Of a stretch of 64,000 bases of DNA, positions 16,390 to 24,842 are shown piece by piece. Position numbers and translations under genes: made by a program. Every line of letters begins with the position of its first letter. Within the stretch, counting starts at the first letter, position 1. The notes below the pieces were generated by a model, which saw only the letters and a list, made by a program, of their open reading frames with translations, did not search any database and was not told the origin of the DNA. Origin of the DNA: Nostoc sp. FACHB-973 (GTDB taxonomy: Bacteria > Cyanobacteriota > Cyanobacteriia > Cyanobacteriales > Nostocaceae); the NCBI RefSeq assembly GCF_014698115.1, contig NZ_JACJSJ010000015.1:1-64000 (forward strand). The letters run 5' to 3'.

Positions 16390-17829
16390 TTATTTAACTA
16401 TTGGAAGTGTACCTATTGCCACACGAATCGAGTTGATTAACAAACGTTCCATCGCTGGAGCTGTAGCAGCATAAATCTCTAGCAGCACAGCACCATTCTC
16501 GAAGTCATCAGTTGAGTTGTTGGTAAAATCACACACCACTTGAAAGGCTTGACCCTCAGTAGCCCCAAACAAAGCTTTACCACGCCATAGACGAGTTAAT
16601 ACACTGGTAGCCGTTTGTGAAAGTGTATTTAAAAAAGCACCCTGACCATCGATCGTAGAGAATAGCAAATCATCATATCCTCTGCGAACAGTACCATTCA
16701 GTACATCCATGATCACGCGGGTGTGTATGAATTGATAGAATACACTGCTGGAGCGCGTTCTCATACCCCAGACGCATATCCCTTTGTTGCGGAGGTTGCG
16801 AATAATGTTAATACCTAGCGGGTTAACAGTCTCTTGTTGAGCAGAAGTAACTTTAGTAACAACGTTCAACACACCTAAGATAGGGTACTTAGCACCAGCC
16901 GGAGGTTGTTGGAATCCTTCAGTTCTATACCTACGACTAGCCACTGAAGCTACAGCAGCAGAGGGAGGAACAGTTGCAGATTCTAGGTCTATTAAGTAAG
17001 GATAATAAAATGAGGAGTGACCTTGTGCAGAAGTGTATAGAATACCCTCAGCTTGAGCCTGGGCTAGTGACAGACCAGTACCAGCATCAATCAAAGCACA
17101 CCAATCAAAGTCTTTGTTGGAGCATAGAGCCTCCATAGCATTACCAACTGCCAACCGATCGTTCTGTACAGTTAGCGTCTGAAACGCTTCAGGGGCTAGC
17201 AAGAAGCCTTGTGGCCAGTCATCTTGTGCATCAAAGCTATTACTAATTGCGTAGACGTAATCTATTGCTGTAGGAGAGGTAGGCGTTGCAGAAACAGCAG
17301 TCATACCACCAGCAGTCACAGCTACTGTAAGAGCAGCAGTAGGTAAATCTGAGTAGATAATTACTTCAGCGGCGGTTGAACCAGCTATAGCGGTCACTTG
17401 GGAAGCTACAGTGCTAACGTTTATTGCAGCTATTAGCTGGGTTGCTATAGTAGCAGTTGTAGGAGAGGCAGCAGAAGTAACGGTAACAGCAACAGTATTG
17501 ATTGTTAGTGTGTAAGCTGTAGAAGCTGTAGCAGTGGTAACAGTAACTCTCTGCCTAGCTGCAATAGGTGTTTTAACAAAATATAAAATTCCATTAGGGT
17601 CGTTTCTAAAGAACAACTTAACAGAATCACTGGAGGGACTTGCGCCATACACGTTAGTGAAATCAGTTAAAGAAGTTACTTGAGTAGGTACTAGATTAGT
17701 CCCAGTAGCTCCAGACCCAATCATGTAGTTGTTTTGAAAGCTTGCTAAGGTTAATGGCTTATAACCAGAAGTTGTCTCAACGATTCTAGTGCCGGGAGCC
17801 TTAAAGCTGGAGAAAGCGAGATTTCCCAT
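16390..17829 (-). CDS. Tail sheath protein
   Basis: 479 residues. The N-terminus (KAPGTRIVETTSGYKPL) and the C-terminal domain (PLGINIIRNLRNKGICVWGM, then a terminal helix VLLEIYAATAPAMERLLINS) are typical of contractile sheath proteins. The middle (about residues 85-185) is a Thr/Ala/Val-rich surface domain. Presence of sheath plus tube shows a contractile (myovirus-type) tail. Confidence 0.92.
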   Translation of the reverse strand: MGNLAFSSFKAPGTRIVETTSGYKPLTLASFQNNYMIGSGATGTNLVPTQVTSLTDFTNVYGASPSSDSVKLFFRNDPNGILYFVKTPIAARQRVTVTTATASTAYTLTINTVAVTVTSAASPTTATIATQLIAAINVSTVASQVTAIAGSTAAEVIIYSDLPTAALTVAVTAGGMTAVSATPTSPTAIDYVYAISNSFDAQDDWPQGFLLAPEAFQTLTVQNDRLAVGNAMEALCSNKDFDWCALIDAGTGLSLAQAQAEGILYTSAQGHSSFYYPYLIDLESATVPPSAAVASVASRRYRTEGFQQPPAGAKYPILGVLNVVTKVTSAQQETVNPLGINIIRNLRNKGICVWGMRTRSSSVFYQFIHTRVIMDVLNGTVRRGYDDLLFSTIDGQGAFLNTLSQTATSVLTRLWRGKALFGATEGQAFQVVCDFTNNSTDDFENGAVLLEIYAATAPAMERLLINSIRVAIGTLPIVK

Positions 17830-17835
17830 TTATTT

Positions 17836-18447
17836 TTAGGTGATAGTTAATTCGGTGTCTAAGGTGTGTGAAGCAGGGTTAGAAGTGTTAAAGCCTTGTT
17901 TAGCTCTGTAGACCCTAATCTTCAATTCGTTAAAGTCAGGTGGGTTATCTATCTGATAGAAATTAGTAGGGTTAATTCCAGTGAGATTAGGGAATGTAGT
18001 TGTATTGAACTCCGCATCGAAAGCTATGTTCAAATAAACAAGCCAATCTCTATCAACCTCTTCACTCCGAGATACAGTTATGGAGTCTTCTAGCTGAACA
18101 CTCTCAAAAGAGCTTATATCGCCATCAGGAGACTCTAGAACAGTTAGAATTTGAATAAATGATAGAACACCCTCTAGCAAAGTCATGGGCAGTTCATGGT
18201 ACCCTAAGACATTAGAATATCGATAGGCTATTCTGTAAGGGAAACGGGCTTTTGTTCTCACCGTTCCAGTACCAAACTTATAGTGAACTACATTCTGAAT
18301 AGGTAAGGTGATGCAACTATTAGCAGGTAATGTTTCTGTTGCAATAGGTGAGTCTAGTGTAGGCGGATATTCCAAGTTGAAGGCATCTATTCTAATTCTC
18401 CCTAAGAGCCAGTTAGTTATAGCCCCACGGACAGTTTGAAGGTTCAT
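17836..18447 (-). CDS. Putative tail terminator or completion protein
   Basis: 203 residues without a clear family match by eye. It is beta-rich with LPIQNVVHYKFGTGTVRTKA in the middle. Position between the gp10-like/neck genes and the sheath gene suggests a tail-terminator role. It overlaps the upstream gene by 4 bp, so the two are translationally coupled. Confidence 0.55.
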   Translation of the reverse strand: MNLQTVRGAITNWLLGRIRIDAFNLEYPPTLDSPIATETLPANSCITLPIQNVVHYKFGTGTVRTKARFPYRIAYRYSNVLGYHELPMTLLEGVLSFIQILTVLESPDGDISSFESVQLEDSITVSRSEEVDRDWLVYLNIAFDAEFNTTTFPNLTGINPTNFYQIDNPPDFNELKIRVYRAKQGFNTSNPASHTLDTELTIT

Positions 18448-18917
18448 TTAACATCCTTTTCCTTACGAAGAATTAATTTCCACACAACAGGGTCGGAGTC
18501 AAATAATGCAATTAACTTATAGAACTTAGCTCCTGCAATCTCTTTAGTAGAGACATTACTGTAAACTACTAGGTTATTAACTACAGGAGGCTCTAATATA
18601 AAGCTATTCCTGATATTTCCAGTAGGAATAAATAAAGTCTTATCTATAGTTCTAGAGACTTCAACTTGTATGTCATCAGTTGACAAGAATACCGAGTCGG
18701 CTCCCTCTATATTTACCTGTAAGTTTGCTAACTTAGGTGATACGCTTGTAATATAAGGTCTAGGTTGTAATAGTGTATCTATAGTAGTTGTAACCCTGTT
18801 GTTTCTATTAGTTTCTACTTGTCTAACTAAAAGATTTCTCCGCTGAGGAACACCAAGGTATGTTTCTATTTTCCCTATCTTATCTTCTATCTGAGCTAGC
18901 TTTTGAAAGAGAGTCAT
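18444..18917 (-). CDS. Conserved structural protein of the neck/tail region
   Basis: 157 residues, unrecognised. It starts with an amphipathic helix (QKLAQIEDKIGKIETYLG, residues 5-22) that may form a coiled coil, followed by beta-rich sequence. Four-base overlaps with both neighbours (ATGA type) tie it to the same structural operon. A head-tail connector or tail completion role is possible from position only. Confidence 0.5.
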   Translation of the reverse strand: MTLFQKLAQIEDKIGKIETYLGVPQRRNLLVRQVETNRNNRVTTTIDTLLQPRPYITSVSPKLANLQVNIEGADSVFLSTDDIQVEVSRTIDKTLFIPTGNIRNSFILEPPVVNNLVVYSNVSTKEIAGAKFYKLIALFDSDPVVWKLILRKEKDVK

Positions 18918-19231
18918 GACAAAGTTTCGTTAGTAATGTTAATTATATTTTGCTGTAGTCTTCTCTCTATCTCAGGTATAGTCTTAGATACAAGTCCTAA
19001 ACGTTTATCAACGTAGGGAGTATATGACACCGGATTAGTTATGCTAAGAGCTGACCTTGCTAGACTCGTAGACCAGCCTGCTCTTAATGCACCACTCCTA
19101 ACAGGTGAAATACTTTTTAACCTATCCTTAGCCCAATTAGCAGTTTCTTCTAGAGCTTTATCGGCAACTCCTTTAAGCGGTTTAGTGTTCTTAAATAAAC
19201 CGCCGGAGGTTTTAACATGGTAGGAAAACAT
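18914..19231 (-). CDS. HK97 gp10-like tail component
   Basis: 105 residues with the gp10 pattern: AKDRLKSISPVRSGALRAGW (residues 34-53) followed by VSYTPYVDKRLG. This family caps the tail or joins tail and head. It begins inside the 3' end of the truncated portal frame (81-bp overlap), which is not a normal arrangement and marks the deletion junction. Confidence 0.8.
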   Translation of the reverse strand: MFSYHVKTSGGLFKNTKPLKGVADKALEETANWAKDRLKSISPVRSGALRAGWSTSLARSALSITNPVSYTPYVDKRLGLVSKTIPEIERRLQQNIINITNETLS

Positions 19232-20205
19232 ATATCTACCAGTAGTAATAACTTAAACGCTTTTTGGAATACTTTTTCTAGATCATCATCGGGCTTTGTA
19301 ATGCGCTTAAAGGTTCGTTGGAAGTAAGCTAAGGTTAATAGGTCATACTTGGAACAATCTGTTCTTAAATGCTCTACAGCCTTAGATGCTGCCTGATTAC
19401 AAGCCCAGAGATCATCAGGTACTTCAATCTTAATTACAGGAATCTTACCCATACCGTGTTCGACTGGTTCAGACAACAGAGGTATGGGAGTTTCATCATT
19501 GCTACTAGTGCCTCGCTCATTGATAATTGACTTTATAAAGCCATTTTTATCTAGCTCTACTACAGCACCGTAACGCGCTACGTATTGCTCATCAATGAAA
19601 GTCCAGGTAGCTCTAGTAACTGGTTTAGTCAAAGGATTAGAACTATCTACACTAATCTGGAAAACCTTAATCCACTTTAGTTCTTCTCCACCTTTATCTG
19701 ACCAGTTAATGACCTGTAAGGAGGGGTAAATGGTCACATATGGTCTAATACCTAAAATCTCTTCTTCTGCCTTGCTATTGACCTCGTAGGGCACGCTGTG
19801 TTTATCTACATGCAAGAATACTTTTTTAAATTTTAAACATTCGCGGAATATAGTAGATAAGAGGTTCTTTTCTGACCTTCCAGCTAGATTTGTATCATCC
19901 CTAAAAGTGTTCCAGAAGTCCTGGCCGTCTTCAATACCAGAAATAGATATAGAGCTATTATTAAACCTTGCTAACTGCTTATTAATGGCTGAACCAAGGA
20001 TGTTAGCATAAGTAAACTTCTTCAGTCTAGTTTCATAGATGTCAGCATCTTCACCAGGTCTTCTAGGAAGAAAAGATTCAATCTTAGATTTCAATTTATA
20101 ACCGCCAGAAGCTAGCAGTTCTATTTCATTAAGGGCAGGAAGCAACTCAACATAATCTGGGTGGCTAGACTTAAGCAATCCAAGTGTTAAATAGTTTGGA
20201 TACAT
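19150..20205 (-). pseudogene. Portal protein (DUF4055-like), C-terminally truncated
   Basis: The first about 325 residues look like a portal protein of the DUF4055 type: HPDYVELLPALNEIELLASG, YETRLKKFTYANILGSAINK, a beta-rich clip/wing region and KIPVIKIEVPDDLWACNQAA. After DDDLEKVFQKAFKLLLL the frame runs out of phase through the start of the gp10-like gene and ends at 19150 with unrelated residues. Portals of this family are usually 450-500 residues. The missing C-terminus, plus absence of protease, scaffold, capsid and connector genes, points to one deletion ending just before 19231. Confidence 0.75.
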
Positions 20206-20209
20206 ATGT

Positions 20210-21469
20210 TTATTTAGTTAATAGTGTGTATTCGATTGAGGCAACAGCATAACGTGTAGCATCTACTAAATGGCTTGCTGTCTGACCTTTAGCAGGATGG
20301 TCTAATACATTGCCAGAAACATCTACTTCTCTCCTGTATGACTTGAGACAATCAGCTAGTACCTGTTGTGGTTCATAAACAAATAATCTTTGCTGGTAGA
20401 ATAAACTATTAATGATGTTACAGCCTTCTTTTACTCCTGGCTCGTTCCTATTAACCTGTACAGACCTAGTAAGACCAGGAATGTTTTCTCTTTTACCAAC
20501 CTTGCGGAGTTCTAGTATTGAAGCTGGTCTATCATCTGGTAAGAAAGCTTTGCGGATACCATAGCGTCTACATAGTTCAGAGGCTTTAGAAATAATTACA
20601 TCAGGTAGAACTGGAGTACCAGGTACAGGGTTAGTCCAAGAGTCTATTAAGTAATAGAAAAGTTTATCCTGGTCAGGTGGTTTTATAGTTCCTACTACAA
20701 CTAGAGAAGGGTTTACATCACCCCAGTCACAACCGAGGAAGGTGTTAGTAAAAAGAGGTAGTTCCTTAACTATTAGATTGTCAGTAAAACAGTCGAAGTA
20801 TTGTCCTTCAAAGTCTTCAAAAGAAGCTTCAAACTCCTGACGATATACTCTAGGTGGTAAAGTCTTTTCTGCCTCTGCTATGAACTTGCGAGGAACAAAA
20901 GGATTATCTTTGGTAATAAAATGGAAGTAAGCCCAGCTATCACTAGATTGAGCTTCAAGGTGCATCTTATAGAGGAAGTGTGTCTTTCCAGAAGGAGTAG
21001 CAATAAGCATCGCCTTGGAGCCTGGAGTGTCCGCTAATGCTGCATAAATAACGTCTGTCCAAGCTTTAAGAGAAAAGTCTTGAAACTCATCTAACCCAGC
21101 AAAGTAAATCTTTAATCCTCTAAGACTCTTACCGTGGTCGTCAGCACCCCTAAGAATGATATCAGGCTTATTACCTTTAAGCTTTATCCTAAAATCAGTT
21201 CTATCTATTTTCTCAACCCAAGGCTGACCTTCTAATAGGTTTAATAGAGGTTGCCAATGAATAGCTCTACACTGTTTAAATGTAGGCATTACTATTAGGC
21301 ATACCGGAGGTGAGGCGGGGTCTATCTCTTGGTCAAAGGATAAGGCAGCTAGTATTACAGATGTGAGTAGAACCCTAGTCTTTCCCCAGCGGCGGCCAGC
21401 AACTACTAACCTGAATCTAGCTTTGTTATCAAATACTTTTCGCTGACTTCTGTGCAGCTTTAATATCAT
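20210..21469 (-). CDS. terL: Terminase large subunit
   Basis: 419 residues. ATPase motifs: Walker A AGRRWGKT (24-31), Walker B IYFAGLDE with Asp127-Glu128, and a coupling motif near LIATPSGKTH. The nuclease domain begins FLGCDWGDVNPS (about 245) with its first acidic ligand, and ends near a DATRYAVAS motif. It packages DNA into a prohead via the portal. The gene is intact although the portal and capsid genes are not; its start overlaps the small subunit stop by 4 bp. Confidence 0.93.
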   Translation of the reverse strand: MILKLHRSQRKVFDNKARFRLVVAGRRWGKTRVLLTSVILAALSFDQEIDPASPPVCLIVMPTFKQCRAIHWQPLLNLLEGQPWVEKIDRTDFRIKLKGNKPDIILRGADDHGKSLRGLKIYFAGLDEFQDFSLKAWTDVIYAALADTPGSKAMLIATPSGKTHFLYKMHLEAQSSDSWAYFHFITKDNPFVPRKFIAEAEKTLPPRVYRQEFEASFEDFEGQYFDCFTDNLIVKELPLFTNTFLGCDWGDVNPSLVVVGTIKPPDQDKLFYYLIDSWTNPVPGTPVLPDVIISKASELCRRYGIRKAFLPDDRPASILELRKVGKRENIPGLTRSVQVNRNEPGVKEGCNIINSLFYQQRLFVYEPQQVLADCLKSYRREVDVSGNVLDHPAKGQTASHLVDATRYAVASIEYTLLTK

Positions 21470-21930
21470 GATTCATCAGGCTCCGCCGTCTCAACCTTAA
21501 TAACAAACTCACCACCTGCGTTGGCATTAGCCTCACTAATTTCTTCCTTAATAAGTTTCAAAGCTTGAACGGCTGCTGGTAAGTTCTTCTTATAAAGGTC
21601 AACTACAGCCCCTCGTGAAACAGTCTGCTCTGTATATCCTTCTAGTGACATACTTACAACTCTTTCAAGAGCTAGCAGGCGAGATACTTTATTGCCATAT
21701 TTAAGCAATCCGTGTTGTAGGGCTTTCTCAAACGCTAGGTATTGATTAGTTCTATAGGTTTCTATCTGTGACTCACTCTTTTCTTTTAAGCACCTTAGCT
21801 GCTTTACAGATACAGTGCATCCCTCGAACTGCTCTGCAAATAGAGCTTGAACACGCGGGTATTTAATACCAGGCTCTGTGGCAAGAGTAATAAGAATAAA
21901 CTCTTGATGTTTGGTTAGTAATTTTGACAT
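21466..21930 (-). CDS. terS: Probable terminase small subunit
   Basis: 154 residues, mostly helical, with an N-terminal helix-turn-helix-like part (FILITLATEPGIKYPRVQAL) and a central ALERVVSMSLEGYTEQTVSRG. Position immediately before the large subunit, 4-bp overlap and size support the small terminase subunit that recognises packaging DNA. Family membership is inferred. Confidence 0.65.
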   Translation of the reverse strand: MSKLLTKHQEFILITLATEPGIKYPRVQALFAEQFEGCTVSVKQLRCLKEKSESQIETYRTNQYLAFEKALQHGLLKYGNKVSRLLALERVVSMSLEGYTEQTVSRGAVVDLYKKNLPAAVQALKLIKEEISEANANAGGEFVIKVETAEPDES

Positions 21931-21937
21931 AAAGAAA

Positions 21938-21960
21938 AAGACACTTGATAGTGTCTTTGT
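21938..21960 (-). terminator. Hairpin terminator in front of terS
   Basis: AAAGACAC and GTGTCTTT form an 8-bp stem with a 6-nt loop; on the minus strand it is followed by TTCTTT. It lies between the upstream gene and the terminase start, so it may stop transcription or act as an attenuator for the terminase-tail block. Confidence 0.6.
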
Positions 21961-21986
21961 TAAAGGTTATTAGTTTAAATAGATAG

Positions 21987-22421
21987 TTATAGTAGGATAT
22001 ATATTTTGTCTGATAGCAGTGTGATAGCTGTTCTGTAGACCTTATAAGTCCACTCAGTAAAAGTTATGTTTTCAGGGCTAAGGACATAGAAAGAATTTAA
22101 GATAGACTCTTCAACAGAACCGGGGTTAATGAACCACCTTAATATTACTCTATGAACCTCTGACAAGTCATTTAAAGCCTTCTCTAGCGTTTCGCTATCT
22201 AATATACCAAATAAGGAATTACTGGGGTTTAGTGCCTCACATGGAAGGTATAATCTGTCTAAGAAATTATCTACTACATCTAGTTGTCCAGAGTAATATA
22301 GTTCTAGACATTCTATAAGATTGTCAATATCAACGTAGCTTTTGCAGAGAGTTTTAGTCTCAATAAGTTTTGTAGACAATAATAGCTCTGGGTCACCCTT
22401 CTCATACTTGTAAACTAGCAT
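21987..22421 (-). CDS. Hypothetical prophage protein
   Basis: Unrecognised 144-residue helical protein, moderately acidic. It overlaps the preceding helix-turn-helix gene by 7 bp and is followed by a hairpin terminator and the terminase genes, so it could take part in packaging or late gene control. No motif identifies it. Confidence 0.5.
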   Translation of the reverse strand: MLVYKYEKGDPELLLSTKLIETKTLCKSYVDIDNLIECLELYYSGQLDVVDNFLDRLYLPCEALNPSNSLFGILDSETLEKALNDLSEVHRVILRWFINPGSVEESILNSFYVLSPENITFTEWTYKVYRTAITLLSDKIYILL

Positions 22422-22819
22422 ACTTTTTTAACCTGTAGTACTTCAAATAGTTCTTTCCAATCTTTACTCTTATGACCACACTCCTCTGTAGTTAATACTT
22501 CAATCTGTCTATCAGAAAGTAGTTTACTAGGGTTTTTATGGTCGGTATACATAATGTTTCTTAGAGTTTGGGGACTGTAAAACCACTTCTTAATCTCTAA
22601 CTTTTGTTTAGGACTTAGAGTTTTACTATTGAGATATTCACTTATGATATGAGCAGCCCCATAACTGTTTCTTTTAGAGGCGTAGTCTTTGCCATACATT
22701 TTAATAAACCTTTCTCTTATTGAAGATTTAGGCATCTTAAAATATATTTCTAGTTCTCTTAGTGAGCTACCTGTAAGAAACATCTTGTAAGCACGTTCAA
22801 TAACCTTAGGGTCGCACAT
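22415..22819 (-). CDS. Helix-turn-helix protein upstream of the terminase
   Basis: 134 residues. The N-terminus reads RAYKMFLTGSSLRELEIYF then KMPKSSIRERFIKMYG, a homeodomain/resolvase-like helix-turn-helix. A strong ribosome binding site (AGAGGAGGAAAT on the minus strand) precedes the ATG. First gene of the packaging/structural run in this direction; possibly a late regulator or a terminase-associated DNA-binding protein. Confidence 0.6.
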   Translation of the reverse strand: MCDPKVIERAYKMFLTGSSLRELEIYFKMPKSSIRERFIKMYGKDYASKRNSYGAAHIISEYLNSKTLSPKQKLEIKKWFYSPQTLRNIMYTDHKNPSKLLSDRQIEVLTTEECGHKSKDWKELFEVLQVKKVC

Positions 22820-22950
22820 AGACTTATTTCCTCCTCTATAAATAGTCTAGTCACACCTCACATGAAAGGAAATACTAATCTTTTAGAGTGTTTTACCAGA
22901 GAATTATAAAAGTGTCTTAGCTGTCAAAAGATTGAAAAGTAACTATTTTA

Positions 22951-23334
22951 CTACCTAAAAAAGATACGTTTAGAACCTTTAGACTTAACTTCATCATGAA
23001 GTCTGTCCAAACTGTCCTCTATGTCATCTAGTTTGCTGATGACCTTGGTGTTGTTCTCAAGATAACTAGTGTGATTTTGCTGATAGTCTTTAAGGTAGGC
23101 TGTTAGACTTTCACTAATGGTCTTTAGTATTTGTGACTCTGTTTGTTGGCGCTTGACCCATTCAGAAATAGCAGGTTTTATTCCCAGCCAATTGGATATT
23201 AGTACTAGACCAAAAATTGATAGCGTAATCCCTAGACCAACTCCACCCGCCTGGAGGAGTATTTGGTCAACAATCTTGGCATCAACCTCAGGAGATATAA
23301 GTGCTTGTGTTGTAAATTCTTTGTCTGTTTTCAT
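22951..23334 (-). CDS. Membrane protein with cytoplasmic coiled coil (holin candidate)
   Basis: 127 residues: one hydrophobic segment (GGVGLGITLSIFGLVLISNW, about residues 30-49) followed by a charged helical coiled-coil tail ending in a basic cluster KSKGSKRIFFR. The pattern resembles small phage membrane proteins such as holins or Rz-like factors. No dedicated endolysin gene is seen, apart from the hub enzymes. Confidence 0.5.
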   Translation of the reverse strand: MKTDKEFTTQALISPEVDAKIVDQILLQAGGVGLGITLSIFGLVLISNWLGIKPAISEWVKRQQTESQILKTISESLTAYLKDYQQNHTSYLENNTKVISKLDDIEDSLDRLHDEVKSKGSKRIFFR

Positions 23335-23344
23335 ATAAAGAAAG

Positions 23345-23367
23345 AGCCCACCCCATTGAGGCAGGCT
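23345..23367 (-). terminator. Hairpin terminator upstream of the membrane protein gene
   Basis: On the minus strand AGCCTGCC pairs with GGTGGGCT (two G-U pairs), followed by CTTTCTTT. It would end transcripts from the fibre genes upstream of the membrane protein gene. Confidence 0.5.
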
Positions 23368-23377
23368 GTTTTAGGTT

Positions 23378-23635
23378 TTATAAAGGTGGTTCAGTAGGTG
23401 GCTCAACTGGAGGCTCCGCAGGTGGTTCAGGTGGTAGTGGAGGCCACTCAATAGGTGTCACGGGTTCCATTAGAACTTCGCTGTTTGTAGGCCAGCGGAA
23501 GAATTTAGTATTACCACGAACCCACTCAGCAACTGTTCCAAAAGAAGGCGTGTAGCCCACCTCAAGGAACCAAAGCCAGCGCTGATAATCGTCTTCGTCA
23601 AGTAGCAGGCAGAATCTGTATCGGGTTGCCATTTT
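23378..23635 (-). CDS. Small protein with proline-rich repeat tail
   Basis: 85 residues from MATRYRFCLL; a start seven codons earlier is less likely. The N-terminal 60 residues resemble short cyanophage fibre-associated proteins (RWLWFLEVGYTPSFGTVAEW), and the C-terminus is a PPxEPP repeat (PLPPEPPAEPPVEPPTEPPL). It is the last gene of the second adhesion module; a flexible linker or tip role is a guess. Confidence 0.55.
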   Translation of the reverse strand, partial: KMATRYRFCLLLDEDDYQRWLWFLEVGYTPSFGTVAEWVRGNTKFFRWPTNSEVLMEPVTPIEWPPLPPEPPAEPPVEPPTEPPL

Positions 23636-23677
23636 TAAATTCACTAAGGGTCTCAATAATGGGTAACTGTCCGAACT

Positions 23678-24514
23678 TTAAACAGTTGGAGGCGTATTCT
23701 TATAGGGGTGGGTAACTTGTAGCAGTGATGAAAGATTGCTATTCCAAGCCAAAAAACCCTCTAACTTCTGCCGCTCCACCAGACTAGGTACGCGAGGCAT
23801 AATAACGATGTGACCCATCCTACCTATCAAAGAGTTGGTGGGAGATCCATTAACGTTGCCTAGGAATAGCAGGACGTTTGGACTATCAGAGGTTCCTGCA
23901 CTAAATTGTGTTGGAGAGTTTGCAGCCTGAACACCATTCCTAAAGCTTGTACCAGCCCGGTTTACGTAGTCATGCGTTGCTCCGAGTATAAATGTATCAC
24001 CAGGATTGTTAATACTGGGATCGACGATGCTAAAGCTGAGCGACTCTGCATCTGCGCGTTTTCCTGCCAATTGGAAGGAATTACTCCCCACGATTGTAAA
24101 AAATTTAGCATAATTTCCAATACCGTCAGACAAGTAGATGGCACGCTGAGTAACCCCAGGATTAAAGGCTTCGTACTGATTGACGGCAAATACACTTAGA
24201 CCAGGTGAACCATTGAATATACTAATGTTTCGGGTTGGTGTGCTCAAGAATTTATTAGAGCCTCCTTCACCAAACCTCAGACTAGGAGTGCCACTTAGAC
24301 CAGAAACCTCAACAGTTGGTCGATTGGCTGCTGTAGGTTGGGTTACTACATATCCAAGATTCCGATCTGTCCAGCTAGAACCGTCAGGGAGAGCATCGAT
24401 CGGATTGAACCACAAGCTATCGTTAAGTACTGCTGGTGTCCATAATGTAGGTGCTACATAAGCTCCAGACCTTGATGGGTTAGTTAATAAGTTGCCTAAT
24501 ATGTTAATGGGCAT
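23678..24514 (-). CDS. LamG-like glycan-binding fibre protein
   Basis: 278 residues with a concanavalin/LamG-type beta-sandwich (about residues 35-255: LRFGEGGSNKFLSTPTR, FILGATHDY, FRNGVQAANSPTQF) and the terminal RVPSLVERQKLEGFLAWN helix common in fibre-attached lectin domains. It probably binds surface polysaccharide. Its start overlaps the stop of the gene before it. Confidence 0.7.
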   Translation of the reverse strand: MPINILGNLLTNPSRSGAYVAPTLWTPAVLNDSLWFNPIDALPDGSSWTDRNLGYVVTQPTAANRPTVEVSGLSGTPSLRFGEGGSNKFLSTPTRNISIFNGSPGLSVFAVNQYEAFNPGVTQRAIYLSDGIGNYAKFFTIVGSNSFQLAGKRADAESLSFSIVDPSINNPGDTFILGATHDYVNRAGTSFRNGVQAANSPTQFSAGTSDSPNVLLFLGNVNGSPTNSLIGRMGHIVIMPRVPSLVERQKLEGFLAWNSNLSSLLQVTHPYKNTPPTV

Positions 24515-24837
24515 TAGGCGCTCCTGTAAGCTATAACCCTGCCACTGACTAGTGTGTACCCGGATATATCGCCATAAATCGTTTGACCAGCCTGTATCGT
24601 AAGACCTGCCAGAGAGCCTGTCTGATTGGTCATCGTAAGGGATGAGAACACGCTAGGTTCTAAAGGCGATATTGCACAGAAAGAGCCTGTTACAGCCGAT
24701 GTGTTGGTTGTGACAACACTACCAAACTTGCCTAGCGATTGCCGCAGCAAAGACTCTAGCTGTACTTGTGGAACGCCAGCAGCATCCACGATAGATACTG
24801 CTTCGCTGTAATCACCGTTCGTTAAAGGAATTCGCAT
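24514..24837 (-). CDS. Small fibre-module structural protein
   Basis: 107 residues. A C-terminal beta-rich TGSFCAISPLEPSVFSSLTM region and QAGQTIYGDISGYTLVSG resemble small phage proteins with a capping fold found next to lectin-like tail proteins. It lies between the collar-domain protein and the LamG-like protein in one operon. Confidence 0.6.
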   Translation of the reverse strand: MRIPLTNGDYSEAVSIVDAAGVPQVQLESLLRQSLGKFGSVVTTNTSAVTGSFCAISPLEPSVFSSLTMTNQTGSLAGLTIQAGQTIYGDISGYTLVSGRVIAYRSA

Positions 24838-24842
24838 AGTTT

